From contig DYHX01000005.1 in NCBI GenBank assembly GCA_020723925.1, positions 1-47,677 of the forward strand: DNA of 47,677 nt. Reading direction: 5' to 3'. Both the position numbers and the translations under genes were made by a program. Shown in pieces: positions 26,308 through 34,842 of the stretch; within the stretch, counting starts at the first letter, position 1; the number at the start of each line of letters is the position of its first letter. The stretch comes from Nitrospira japonica (GTDB lineage Bacteria; Nitrospirota; Thermodesulfovibrionia; Thermodesulfovibrionales; DYHX01). The notes beneath the pieces were generated by a model, which searched no databases, was not told the DNA's origin, and was given only the letters and a program-made list of their open reading frames with translations.

Positions 26308-26997
26308 TCAGTCGGCCATCTCACTGCCAGAATGCCTGGAGATAGGTAATGTGATTGTCACCCCCTCACCTCCTTCTTCCTGGTAAATAGTTCCTCCTAA
26401 TTGATTTATAACATGTTGAGAAATCTCATTAGAGCATAGTCCTTTTTCATCCGTCTCTATAAAATTCCCCTTTTGGATAATATTGATTGCTATTGAGCCA
26501 CCTGAGCGTGTCGTCTTGAAAATGATCCTGCCGTTTCTATCGAGCCTTCTTAAGCCCTCCTCAATCAAACAGAAAATGAGAAATTGCAGCTTTGATGGGT
26601 CATTATGAATCACGGGAATATTCTCCTGAAAGTCTTTTTCAAAGCTTATCTTCTTCTGGTTTGCAATCCTGTTTAATAATACCAAAAGTTCTTCCACGCT
26701 TTCATTCACGCTGAAGATAGAAAGGGGGTTGTCCATCCTGTGGCCAAAACTACTGAGCTGCTTACAAAGCCATGAAGTCTTTCCAGTCTGGTTTTCAATG
26801 GATTGAATGGTCTTCAAACTCTCCTCTAAACCATGCTGAACCGATGATTTTTGAGAGCTTAAAATATCTCCAATTAAACCGATAGACTCTTTCATAATGG
26901 CAAGATGATTGTTGAGTTCATGAGTAAATACCGATAAAACCTTTCCTATAAATTTCAATTGAGAGACCCTCAGTTCATGCTCTTTTTTATATTCCAT
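26308..26997 (-). CDS. Degenerate histidine kinase / possible histidine phosphotransferase
   Basis: 229 soluble residues. A dimerisation-type helix carries the H-box FTHELNNHLAI with H26. The rest follows the layout of a HATPase domain and ends GGTIYQEEGGEGVTITLPI. The N-box region (about 135-150) has no Asn, no DxGxG G1 box is found near 172-180, and the F/G2 boxes are missing. ATP binding therefore looks lost while the phospho-accepting His remains, as in Spo0B/ChpT-type phosphotransferases. Encoded between receivers 2 and 3. Function inferred, not shown. Confidence 0.75.
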   Translation of the reverse strand: MEYKKEHELRVSQLKFIGKVLSVFTHELNNHLAIMKESIGLIGDILSSQKSSVQHGLEESLKTIQSIENQTGKTSWLCKQLSSFGHRMDNPLSIFSVNESVEELLVLLNRIANQKKISFEKDFQENIPVIHNDPSKLQFLIFCLIEEGLRRLDRNGRIIFKTTRSGGSIAINIIQKGNFIETDEKGLCSNEISQHVINQLGGTIYQEEGGEGVTITLPISRHSGSEMAD

Positions 26998-27011
26998 AGT
27001 TCCTCCAGTCT

Positions 27012-27389
27012 TTAAACTTTGTTGTGTTTCTCCCTGGCCTTATCAATTTTTGCAATAAGTTCTCCTATATCTACTGGTTTCAAAATATAATCGAAGGCCC
27101 CAATCCTTATCCCTTCTATCTTGCTCTCGAGATCTATGTGGCCTGTCAATAAAATGACCTCGATACCGGGGACGTATTCCCTGATCGTCATGAGAATCTC
27201 TATGCCATCCATCCCCGGCATCTTAAGGTCAAGCAATATCACATCCGGCGGGTCACTTTTAGCGATGGCAAAAATATCTTCCGCAGAATATACAGCCTTT
27301 GCATCATAACCACGTAATTGAAGCCGCTCAGAAAGTGTGGATGCAAATTCCACCTCATCATCCACAACAAGCACTTTAGTCTGTCTCAT
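27012..27389 (-). CDS. Stand-alone response-regulator receiver domain (3)
   Basis: 125 residues, a minimal receiver: acidic pair D10/D11, acceptor D54 (ILLDLKMPG), TGHIDLES and KPVD. No output domain. It starts 12 bp after the sensor kinase gene, so it is the most likely direct phospho-acceptor of that kinase. The pseudokinase gene follows 14 bp downstream. Confidence 0.93.
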   Translation of the reverse strand: MRQTKVLVVDDEVEFASTLSERLQLRGYDAKAVYSAEDIFAIAKSDPPDVILLDLKMPGMDGIEILMTIREYVPGIEVILLTGHIDLESKIEGIRIGAFDYILKPVDIGELIAKIDKAREKHNKV

Positions 27390-27401
27390 AGGTTACCTCT
27401 T

Positions 27402-29093
27402 TTAAAATCTCGGTTGAATAGGAATCTCAAGTATAAAAGTAGTTCCCTTACCGATTTCACTCTCTGCAAGTATAAATCCCCCCAATTTTTTCATGATTAC
27501 ATAGGATACAAAGAGGCCAAGGCCTGTGCCCTTTCCCCTTTCCTTTGTTGTAAAGAAGGGCTCAAAAATATGTTTGAGTTTATCTCTCGGAATTCCGGGT
27601 CCATTATCTTTAATTGATACCTGGGCTGTATTTTCATCTTTGATTCGGGTCGAAACCTCTATCAGGCCACCTTCTTCCACTGCATCGATGGCGTTCTTGA
27701 TAATATTAAGGAAAACCTGTTCAAGGAGGACCTTATCACTCTTGATTTTAGGGAGGTCTTCCCCGATATTCAATTCCACTCTAATATTTTTAAGTAAAAT
27801 CTCATTTTCGAGGAATCCTTTCACCTCTATGACAGCCTCATTCAAGTCCATGAGTTCAACAATTACATCAATTCTACGGGCAAATCCTAAGAGTTGGTGG
27901 GTTATAGTGCGGCAACGGTTTACGCTACCAATGATTCCATTGATTAAATTTGAAAATTTTTCCTTGTGCTGGAAATCAGCAGACATCTGGAGAATATCTT
28001 GCATCAAGCCTGCCTTTTCATTGATTATAGCAAGAGGGTTGTTAATCTCATGTGCAACACCGGCAGCGATCCTCCCCAAGGAGGCAAGTTTTTCAGCCTC
28101 CACAAGCTGTGCCTGTTTTTCATGCAATCTTTTTATTGCAAGCTCGAGGGATTCCATGGCATCACGGAGCCGGGTCCCCATCTGATTGAAAGAGATTCCG
28201 AGTGACGCGATCTCGCCCTTCCCCTTAATCTCTATGCGCTCTGAAAAATCTCCTGCTGCGACTTTCTTTGTTATCTCTTCCAGTCTTTTAATAGGCGTGG
28301 CAATACCTCTTGCAAGTCTCATATTTATAATAGTGCCCAGTATTATGAACGCCAGAAGCGCATATAGAAGTAATCTCATAGACCTCTTACTTACCGCGTC
28401 TATGTCTGTCCTTTCTTTCTTTGACAGGTTCTCTGTGAAGGACTGTATCTCCCTGGCCTTTAATCTGATCTTATCTATAGAATCCTTTTCATATCTATAA
28501 AGTTCAAAGAGCCTGGTCATAAGAATACGATATCTTCTGACCTCTTCATATCTATCAAGGTTTGCCGAGTTGAGGGTCCTGATAAAGGTGTCATAGGTCT
28601 CCTGATCCTTATAAAGCATAAGGTTTTTTTCATCCCTCCTAATATCCAGAAAGGACTCAAGTTCCCTGCCTGTTAACCTTCTCTCGATCTTCCCTCCTGC
28701 AGCTCTCATAGAAGTCGTGATTTTTTCCTGTGATCTAAAGTTATCCACAATAGCATCAAATAGCTGTTCATATTCACTTATAGTCTCCTTCATCATGTTA
28801 TAGTTGTTTATCCCTATCTCTTTGATTACCTCAGACTTAATGCTATCTATGTACTTCTTTAACACGCCAAGATAATTTTTAAGTTCCTGCAGGTTATCTT
28901 TATCCTTATACAACAGGAAATTCTTTTCGTATCTCCTCACCTCAAGGATGGTATTGGTTATATCACCTGCTATTTCAACGAGTGTTAATCTCGTTGTGAT
29001 TGTCCTGAGCTCCATGTATGCAAAGAATCCAAGGATGGCTGCAAGGAGAATATAAAAACCGAAACCGAGAAGGAGTTTATCTCTTATTTTCAT
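27402..29093 (-). CDS. Membrane sensor histidine kinase (helical sensor-HAMP-HisKA-HATPase)
   Basis: 563 residues. Transmembrane helices near 7-26 and 241-261 flank a helical periplasmic sensor. Two copies of a RRYEKNFLLYKD / RRDEKNLMLYKD motif suggest a helical bimodular (HBM-like) fold, a sensor class known to bind small organic acids. Then come HAMP, a HisKA box AGVAHEINNPLAI (H348) and a complete ATPase domain: N-box FLNIIKNA, G1 KDNGPGIP, F FEPFFTTK, G2 GKGTGLGL. The kinase should be active. It heads the receiver/pseudokinase group and follows the ArsB/NhaD-type carrier gene. Confidence 0.93.
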   Translation of the reverse strand: MKIRDKLLLGFGFYILLAAILGFFAYMELRTITTRLTLVEIAGDITNTILEVRRYEKNFLLYKDKDNLQELKNYLGVLKKYIDSIKSEVIKEIGINNYNMMKETISEYEQLFDAIVDNFRSQEKITTSMRAAGGKIERRLTGRELESFLDIRRDEKNLMLYKDQETYDTFIRTLNSANLDRYEEVRRYRILMTRLFELYRYEKDSIDKIRLKAREIQSFTENLSKKERTDIDAVSKRSMRLLLYALLAFIILGTIINMRLARGIATPIKRLEEITKKVAAGDFSERIEIKGKGEIASLGISFNQMGTRLRDAMESLELAIKRLHEKQAQLVEAEKLASLGRIAAGVAHEINNPLAIINEKAGLMQDILQMSADFQHKEKFSNLINGIIGSVNRCRTITHQLLGFARRIDVIVELMDLNEAVIEVKGFLENEILLKNIRVELNIGEDLPKIKSDKVLLEQVFLNIIKNAIDAVEEGGLIEVSTRIKDENTAQVSIKDNGPGIPRDKLKHIFEPFFTTKERGKGTGLGLFVSYVIMKKLGGFILAESEIGKGTTFILEIPIQPRF

Positions 29094-29136
29094 GTTTAAT
29101 AATTGTAGTCCATTGAAGCTAAAAAAGTTAAGGGCT

Positions 29137-29155
29137 TTGAAGGACTGCCCTTCAA
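29137..29155 (-). terminator. Possible intra-operon attenuator hairpin
   Basis: On the minus strand TTGAAGG-GCAGT-CCTTCAA forms a 7-bp stem, followed about 14 nt later by TTTTTT. It lies between the carrier stop (29173) and the kinase start (29093). Distance to the T run makes it a weak terminator. Confidence 0.35.
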
Positions 29156-29172
29156 GGACCTTAAAGAAATTT

Positions 29173-30543
29173 TTATATCTTCAATACATAATACCTCAGC
29201 CAGACATAAACTGTTGAAATCACGACCGTCATTATCATTATCGGCATTCCATAGAGCATAAACTTTCCAAAGGATATTCTTTTACCGAGTTTCTCTGACA
29301 TCCCGACCACAATGACATTTGCCGATGCGCCGATTGCAGTGCCGTTTCCGCCAAGACATGCGCCGAGCGCAAGTGACCACCACAGAGGCATGAGGTCAAC
29401 ATGATGAAGAAGCTGGATTCCAGAAAGGTCAGGCCACAACTGTTTTGCCATGTCAACCATCAATGGGTTCATTGTCGCAACATAGGGGATGTTATCTATA
29501 AATGCAGATGCAAATGCGGAAAACCACATGACGACCATTGATGTAGCAAATAAGTTTCCCTGCGTTATATTAAGAACCTGAATGGACATCCATTTTATAA
29601 GACCTACTTTTACAACGCCGCCGATAATAATAAAAAGCCCCATGAAAAAGAATATTGTAGGCCATTCCACCTCTGCTAAGACATGATGCGGCTCGTGGGT
29701 CTTTGAAAGTAAGAGCAACAACCCTGCTCCGAATAATGCTATTGTTGCAGGCTGGAAGTGAAGCATTCCGTGAAGCACAAAACCTGTCAAAACCATTGCA
29801 AGGACTACAAGTGATTTCTTCAGCATCACAGGGTCTTTAATCGCCTCATTCTCATTCATAGCCATTATCCTTTTCTTGAGTTCCTCTTTTGTCTTTAGAT
29901 TTTTCCCCCATATGAGTTTTATGGCAAAGACATAGAAGACCATTGTTATGATTATTACCGGCGTAAGATGATATATGAAGTCCATAAAATTCAGCTGCGC
30001 CTTTGAGGCTATCATTATGTTCGGCGGGTCGCCGATGAGTGTTGCGGTACCGCCTATATTTGATGCTAAGGCACATGAAATAAGATAAGGCAGAGCATCA
30101 ACCTCAAGCGCATCAGCGATAAGGATGGTAACAGGCACGATTAAAAGCACTGTCGTGACATTATCGAGGAAAGCGCTCAAAGTTGCCGTAACAACGGCAA
30201 ATATAGCTAAAATCCTCATTGGATCTCCCTTGCCCCATTTTGCGCTCTTGATTGCAAGATACTCGAACACCCCTGTAGGCCTCATAAGATTGATTATCAC
30301 CATCATAGAGATAAGGAGAAAGATTACATTCCAGTCAATCCCAAACTCCTCAAGATGAAATGCCTCGCGCTGCTCAAGTATTTTTAAAACGAGCATCAAT
30401 CCCGCTCCAAATACCGCAATAATTGTCTTGTGTATCTTTTCGGAAACAATTACAGCATAAGCAAGTAAAAATATTGTCGTGGCAGTCCAGAAGGCTGTGT
30501 CCATGACAAATGGCTGTGATGCAGTGGCTGCTTCGTGTGTCAT
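29173..30543 (-). CDS. ArsB/NhaD-type ion transporter (IT superfamily)
   Basis: 456 residues with about 11-12 transmembrane helices in two inverted halves. Signature regions are SAFLDNVTTVLLIVPVTI and IGGTATLIGDPPNIMIAS in the first half, FASAFIDNIPYVATMNPL and GGNGTAIGASANVIVVG in the second. These are typical of the ArsB/NhaD/P-protein branch, which moves Na+/H+, arsenite or organic anions. Substrate cannot be read from sequence. The ATG overlaps the upstream CBS gene stop as ATGA, so it is coupled to that putative regulator. Confidence 0.88.
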   Translation of the reverse strand: MTHEAATASQPFVMDTAFWTATTIFLLAYAVIVSEKIHKTIIAVFGAGLMLVLKILEQREAFHLEEFGIDWNVIFLLISMMVIINLMRPTGVFEYLAIKSAKWGKGDPMRILAIFAVVTATLSAFLDNVTTVLLIVPVTILIADALEVDALPYLISCALASNIGGTATLIGDPPNIMIASKAQLNFMDFIYHLTPVIIITMVFYVFAIKLIWGKNLKTKEELKKRIMAMNENEAIKDPVMLKKSLVVLAMVLTGFVLHGMLHFQPATIALFGAGLLLLLSKTHEPHHVLAEVEWPTIFFFMGLFIIIGGVVKVGLIKWMSIQVLNITQGNLFATSMVVMWFSAFASAFIDNIPYVATMNPLMVDMAKQLWPDLSGIQLLHHVDLMPLWWSLALGACLGGNGTAIGASANVIVVGMSEKLGKRISFGKFMLYGMPIMIMTVVISTVYVWLRYYVLKI

Positions 30544-31073
30544 TTTTCACCTTCATCTTCTTTATTGTTGAACTTTGAACCTTCAACTTTCAACATTGAA
30601 CTGTTTTCTTCAAGCATCGCCTTTGTGATGGCAAAAAATACATCCCTTTCATAGAGCATCCCCACTACTTTGCCTGTTTTGTCTACTACAGGAAGTCTTT
30701 TTACATTCTTCTTAATCATATGGTCAACGCACTCCATCAAGGATGCATCCCCTCTGACTGTCATAACATCCCTTGTCATCACCATTGCTACCTTTTTGTC
30801 TGCTACCTTCTTTGCAATGGATTCAACCATCCCATCCCATGTGAAATCTCCAAGGTCCATCAGAGACATATACGATGGCCATACAGCCTTGAGTATGTCC
30901 CTCATCGAGAGCATTCCTACGAGCTTCCCGTTTTCATCGAGCACAGGCAATCCCTTAACCCCAACCCTTTCTTCCCCTCTCTTCGCAGTCCTCAAAAGAT
31001 TAACAGCATCTTTAAGGGTGTTGTCAGGCCGCAAATACTCCTGAAGGGGTGTCATTAAGTCTTTAGCTTTCAT
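30540..31073 (-). CDS. CBS-domain pair protein (1)
   Basis: 177 residues, two CBS motifs. First: KAKDLMTPLQEYLRPDNTL to GLPVLDENGKLVGMLSMRDIL. Second: VAMVMTRDVMTVRGDASL to RLPVVDKTGKVVGMLYERDVF. CBS pairs bind adenosyl compounds and regulate attached or partner proteins. Translational coupling to the carrier at 29173 suggests it gates or senses for that carrier. The C-terminal tail (about 160-177) is encoded by a run of TTGAACTTT/CTTCAACTTTCAAC repeats and is probably not functional. Confidence 0.9.
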   Translation of the reverse strand: MKAKDLMTPLQEYLRPDNTLKDAVNLLRTAKRGEERVGVKGLPVLDENGKLVGMLSMRDILKAVWPSYMSLMDLGDFTWDGMVESIAKKVADKKVAMVMTRDVMTVRGDASLMECVDHMIKKNVKRLPVVDKTGKVVGMLYERDVFFAITKAMLEENSSMLKVEGSKFNNKEDEGEK

Positions 31074-31088
31074 AATTCCTCCTGTTTA

Positions 31089-31211
31089 TTTAGTGAATAG
31101 TTAAAGATAAAACTGTCATTGCGGCTTGTCCGCAATCTTTCCCTTGTTTTAGAAGAAGGATTCCCGTCAAGCGGGAATGACATATTAACTTTGCCTTTAC
31201 TATTCACTTTA
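31089..31211. repeat. Composite GTGAATAGT inverted repeat with nested palindromic element
   Basis: Outer arms TTTAGTGAATAGTTAAAG (31089-31106) and CTTTACTATTCACTTTA (31195-31211). Nested inside is a 69-bp element (31114-31182) bounded by TGTCATT/AATGACA, with two hairpins: ATTGCGG-CTTGT-CCGCAAT and ATTCCCG-TCAAG-CGGGAAT. This fills the gap between the LCIB-like gene and the CBS gene, and the outer repeat supplies the LCIB-like stop codon (31204-31206). Confidence 0.75.
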
Positions 31212-31947
31212 ATGTTATTTCCTGTCTTATTCCATTCATAACTACATAACACGATACTGGCCATACATAATTAACCTCCGGCCCGTGTATCTGTATGCCT
31301 GTTATTATTGCATAATCACTCTTATCGGTGTTCACCGTTAGACTTATCATACGTTCTAAATCAGCCTCAATTGCTTTCTGTGTAATCTTTGTGAGTTCAA
31401 AAAGGTCAGGAGCAATGTCAGAGGGAATTTCTTTACTCAACCTCATTCTTATAAGGCTCATCTCTATGTCGTCTGTAAAGGCAGTGTCAGTGTCTGTGTC
31501 AGTCTGGCCGGCACTGTCACTGATTTCTTTCTGCAATGCAACCAGCGCCCCACATGCAGATGATTCCCCTTTTCTGCCTTTTCTAACACATACGCCTATC
31601 TGTCCCTGTGAGTCAATTGCTATATGCGGCATGGCAAAAAAGATATATCTCTCTTTTCCTTCTTCGTCAGGAGAATGATGTTCGGCTGCCATGAAACCTG
31701 TCCTGCCAAGAAAAAGCATCCCTGCAAGGCTTGAGAGATTAAAGGCATATCCCCATTTTCTGTTAACTTCTTCAAAAAAGGATTGGCTGATTTCATCTCT
31801 ACAGATTCCAACGCAGGCGATTGAGTTGTTTGCATTGAAACCAAATTTATTCAATGATTCATAAGTCCTTTTCACAAAATCGGCCTCAGGCATCGAACCT
31901 TGAAAAGCCTCTTGTAATCTTTTTTCAAAATTATGTTCGCTATTCAT
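31204..31947 (-). CDS. LCIB-type (theta/beta-like) carbonic anhydrase family protein
   Basis: 247 residues, soluble. The order of motifs matches the algal limiting-CO2-inducible LCIB/LCIC family: FGFNANNSIACVGICRDE (35-52), LAGMLFLGRTGFMAAEHHSP, ERYIFFAMPHIAI and GESSACGALVAL. Predicted zinc ligands are C49, H108 (or H90/H91) and C132, with the R50/D51 dyad next to the first Cys as in active family members. It may interconvert CO2 and bicarbonate. Flanked by SLC13 and CBS/ArsB-NhaD genes on the same strand. A short TDTDTDT tract near 149-155 is a minor low-complexity insert. Family membership is from memory of the motifs, not from a search. Confidence 0.78.
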   Translation of the reverse strand: MNSEHNFEKRLQEAFQGSMPEADFVKRTYESLNKFGFNANNSIACVGICRDEISQSFFEEVNRKWGYAFNLSSLAGMLFLGRTGFMAAEHHSPDEEGKERYIFFAMPHIAIDSQGQIGVCVRKGRKGESSACGALVALQKEISDSAGQTDTDTDTAFTDDIEMSLIRMRLSKEIPSDIAPDLFELTKITQKAIEADLERMISLTVNTDKSDYAIITGIQIHGPEVNYVWPVSCYVVMNGIRQEITLK

Positions 31948-31950
31948 TGT

Positions 31951-31982
31951 TTACTATTCACTAAATACTATTCACTATTCAC
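31951..31982. repeat. GTGAATAGT-family repeat, direct copies
   Basis: TTACTATTCACTAAATACT followed by ATTCACTATTCAC. It fills the 35-bp gap between the SLC13 carrier stop and the LCIB-like start, replacing any clear ribosome binding site. Confidence 0.7.
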
Positions 31983-33491
31983 TTACTTAATTAATATCGG
32001 CATTCCCAGAAGGGGCCACATGGTAACCAGTGCTATGCCGAGAACCAGTATCAATATAATACTCATTGGTATGCCGTGTTTAAAGAATTCACCTGTTGTA
32101 AACTGCTTTGATTCATACGCAATGGCATTCGGAGCTGCACCGATTAACAACACAAAGGGCATGCCTGCCGTTACAAGTGAAGCATAAAATATCGGCTCCG
32201 GTGCAACACCGAGATATCCGGCTACGACAAGGGAGACCGGAAGCGATATTGCGATTGCCGCAACGTTCATTATGAAATTTGTCATTATCAGGACAAATGT
32301 GGCTATGCTCAAAACAAACACCAGCCAGTGCGCTTTCTGGAACATTACAAGCCACTCAACAGCCATCCACTGTGCAGCGCCTGTTTGCCATAGGCAGAAA
32401 CCGATGCTCATAGCGCCGCTGAACAGCAGAATAATATTCCATGGTATTTCTTCAAGTTCTTTGACTGTAAGTACCCTGAATATGAAGAAAAGCAGAGTTG
32501 ATACAAGCATGATGGCTGACCTATCCAATGCCTTCAAAGCAGGGACAAAGGACTGTAGGGACATTGTGATTACAACTCCGATTACGCAGAAGATTACAAA
32601 TTTTTCATCTCTGCTTAGTGGTCCAAGCTCTTTTGAAAGCCTTTTCACTTTATCTCTCAAACCAGGGATTACTTTCTTTTCAGGCCTCGAGAGAATCATT
32701 AAGAGTATCCATATTACGAAGACCATTCCCCAACCAATCGGGAACATATATTTGGTCAGTTCAAAAAAGCTTATGTCTGTTCCTGTAAATTCTTTGAACA
32801 TTCCTGCTGCTGCCGGCGCACGGGCAGAGCCGAGGATTGTTACAATACTGCCTGCTCCTGCTGCATAAGCCATCCCTATGAAAAGGGCCTTGCCGAATTT
32901 TGTCTGTTTATCTCCTTCGCCATAAAGGGCATGGATAGCTAATAAAATAGGGAATACTGTGGCTGCTGCTGCTGTGTGCGCCATAAAATGAGCCAAGCCT
33001 GCTGTTATCACAAGGGCGCCTAACACAATCATACTTGTTTTTTCTCCAACGACTTCCAGCATCTTGTAAGCAAGGCGTTTGGTCAGGCCTGTCTTTGTAA
33101 AAGCAAGGCCAACGATAACTGAGCCGAAAATAAACATAACAGAAGGGTCCATGAAATCTTTGAAGGCATCTTTTGCAGAGCGGATTGCAAAGATAGCCTG
33201 AAACACGCCGATTGCAAGAGCTGTTACTCCTATCGGCATGACCTCAAAAACCCACCATATTCCAGCCAGCAAAAAAAGCGCTATAGCTCCCTTGCCCTGT
33301 TGTGATAAAGGGAATACTTTACCGGTTGGGTCAACAGCATCCTTCCACTGGGGCATGTAATAAATAAAAAGGAAAATACCTAAGCCCAATAAGATGAAAA
33401 ACACCCTTTTCCAGTCAATCTTTATTTTAGGAACAGCAACTCCTATCTCTTCGGGCGGCTCTGGTAAGCCGTGTATCTCTTTTTCTGCCAT
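31983..33491 (-). CDS. SLC13/DASS family anion transporter
   Basis: About 502 residues, 11-13 transmembrane helices after a 40-residue soluble N-terminus. The two hairpin regions are present: SVMFIFGSVIVGLAFTKTGL plus GLAHFMAHTAAAATVFPIL in the first half, and IPWNIILLFSGAMSIGFCL plus MTNFIMNVAAIAISLPVSL in the second. Family members carry sulfate, dicarboxylates or similar anions, usually with Na+. Several SNT motif positions differ (HTA, NVA), so the substrate may be unusual. ATG at 33491 follows GGGGGGTAGG. Begins 1 bp after the upstream CBS gene. Confidence 0.88.
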   Translation of the reverse strand: MAEKEIHGLPEPPEEIGVAVPKIKIDWKRVFFILLGLGIFLFIYYMPQWKDAVDPTGKVFPLSQQGKGAIALFLLAGIWWVFEVMPIGVTALAIGVFQAIFAIRSAKDAFKDFMDPSVMFIFGSVIVGLAFTKTGLTKRLAYKMLEVVGEKTSMIVLGALVITAGLAHFMAHTAAAATVFPILLAIHALYGEGDKQTKFGKALFIGMAYAAGAGSIVTILGSARAPAAAGMFKEFTGTDISFFELTKYMFPIGWGMVFVIWILLMILSRPEKKVIPGLRDKVKRLSKELGPLSRDEKFVIFCVIGVVITMSLQSFVPALKALDRSAIMLVSTLLFFIFRVLTVKELEEIPWNIILLFSGAMSIGFCLWQTGAAQWMAVEWLVMFQKAHWLVFVLSIATFVLIMTNFIMNVAAIAISLPVSLVVAGYLGVAPEPIFYASLVTAGMPFVLLIGAAPNAIAYESKQFTTGEFFKHGIPMSIILILVLGIALVTMWPLLGMPILIK

Positions 33492-33492
33492 T

Positions 33493-34026
33493 TTACCTAC
33501 CCCCCTCACTTTTCAAGATAGCATCTGTCAGTTCATCAAATACCTCTATCATCCTGACCACACCAACCAGTTTCTTTTTGTTTTCAAGAACAGGAAGTAA
33601 AATCAGGTCATTGTGGAGCATTAGATATGCTGCCTTGGTTATGGGGTCATCCGTCCCAACAAAAAACTTGGCTGAAATCATAACCTCGCTCACAGGTCTT
33701 TCTGATAGCTTTTTTGATTCCTTATCAAAAAGGCTGTCCCAGATTATGGATAATCCTACTTCATTATCTTCAGTGACCTGAGCCTTCACAGAAGGTCTTA
33801 AAAACTTTGGCTCAAGCCCTTTCAGGATATTGATGTGTGTCAATGTGCCGACGAGATTGTATTTTTCGTCAAACACCAGCACTACGATTGGTCTGACACA
33901 CTTAGCGCTTTCAAGTACTGATTTTTTGATAATTCCCATTGCCTGTCTTATCGAAAACCAATACGGAATGTGAGGAAACTCAAAGACATCAACCATCAAA
34001 TCCTTTACTGTTTTCCCTCCTGCCAT
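33493..34026 (-). CDS. CBS-domain pair protein (2)
   Basis: 177 residues with two CBS motifs. First: TVKDLMVDVFEFPHIPYWFS to LVGTLTHINIL. Second: PVSEVMISAKFFVGTDDPI to ILLPVLENKKKLVGVVRM. Same length as CBS protein 1 but clearly divergent. Directly precedes the SLC13 gene, so each carrier in this cluster has its own adjacent CBS protein. The ATG follows a strong GGAGGAGG. Confidence 0.88.
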   Translation of the reverse strand: MAGGKTVKDLMVDVFEFPHIPYWFSIRQAMGIIKKSVLESAKCVRPIVVLVFDEKYNLVGTLTHINILKGLEPKFLRPSVKAQVTEDNEVGLSIIWDSLFDKESKKLSERPVSEVMISAKFFVGTDDPITKAAYLMLHNDLILLPVLENKKKLVGVVRMIEVFDELTDAILKSEGGR

Positions 34027-34046
34027 AAATCCTCCTCCTTTTTTAT

Positions 34047-34101
34047 TAGTGAATAGTCGTTAGTGAACAGTCGTCAGTAAAAAACTATTCACTATTCACT
34101 G
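34047..34101. repeat. GTGAATAGT-family inverted repeat
   Basis: TAGTGAATAGTCG and TTAGTGAACAGTCG on the left, ACTATTCACTATTCACTG on the right. Lies between gntR and the CBS gene; the gntR stop codon (34096-34098) is inside it. Confidence 0.75.
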
Positions 34102-34833
34102 TTTTCTTTCAAGTTCTATAGTCAATTTAAACCTGTCAGGCCTTTTGATTGAACGAGAAAACATTATCTGGCTTTCACCTGAATAAAAGTACTGACTCAG
34201 GAGCAATGCTGCAGCCCCACCAGATAAACCTAAAAGCCTTCCTTCATTCTCATTAAGATATGCAATTTCAATATACCCCTTTACCTTTGTAATCTTTATG
34301 CCGTACTTTTTCTCAAAAAGCTCAAAAATGGAATTGTTCTCAACATCTTCCTCAATGAAAGGGGGACATATATGGTAGGGGATATATGTTTCCTGAACTA
34401 AAACAGGTTCATTGTCAACTGTCCGTAATCTCTTGATATAAATGATATGTTTATCCTCAGGGACATTGAGTTTTACATACAGATCATCAGATGGCATTAT
34501 CACAGTTTGAGCAAGTACTTTTGTAGAGAAATTCACGCCTGCCTCAAGCATGAGCTCTCTGAAACTTGTCAGCATTGAAAGACCTTCAGTGATAATCCTT
34601 TTGCAAACAAAAGTTCCCTTCCCCTGTTGGCGTCTTAGATAACCCTGTCTTGCAAGCCCTAAAATAGCAGTTCTTACTGTTGCCTTACTTACGCCGTATA
34701 TCTTGCAGAGATCTTCTTCTGTGGGTATCTGAGAATCAGCAGCCCATTCCCCGCTTTCTATCTTCCCTCTTAATCTTTCATGGAGCTGGACATAAAGCTT
34801 TTGAGGATTTTCTCTGTCAATTAATTCTTTCAT
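34096..34833 (-). CDS. GntR family transcriptional regulator (HutC/UTRA type)
   Basis: About 245 residues. Winged helix near 5-70, with recognition region KIYGVSKATVRTAILGLARQ and wing LRRQQGKGTFV. A UTRA effector domain follows (about 90-240). Start set at ATG 34833 (MKELIDRENP); the frame continues upstream to 34872 into a MITE-like repeat. Divergent from the PEP-synthase-like gene at 35093 and first of the minus-strand carrier series, so it probably regulates one or both; see the palindromes at 35034 and 43427. The UTRA ligand is unknown. Confidence 0.92.
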   Translation of the reverse strand: MKELIDRENPQKLYVQLHERLRGKIESGEWAADSQIPTEEDLCKIYGVSKATVRTAILGLARQGYLRRQQGKGTFVCKRIITEGLSMLTSFRELMLEAGVNFSTKVLAQTVIMPSDDLYVKLNVPEDKHIIYIKRLRTVDNEPVLVQETYIPYHICPPFIEEDVENNSIFELFEKKYGIKITKVKGYIEIAYLNENEGRLLGLSGGAAALLLSQYFYSGESQIMFSRSIKRPDRFKLTIELERKQ

Positions 34834-34842
34834 ATTACTTAT

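Noticed and set aside
31070-31264. Small open frame on the minus strand between the LCIB-like and CBS genes
   Set aside because: It runs through nested repeats and overlaps the LCIB-like end; no protein-like features.
31480-31510. Possible microsatellite phase-variation tract in the LCIB-like gene
   Set aside because: The TDTDTDT codons are too few and imperfect to suggest slippage.
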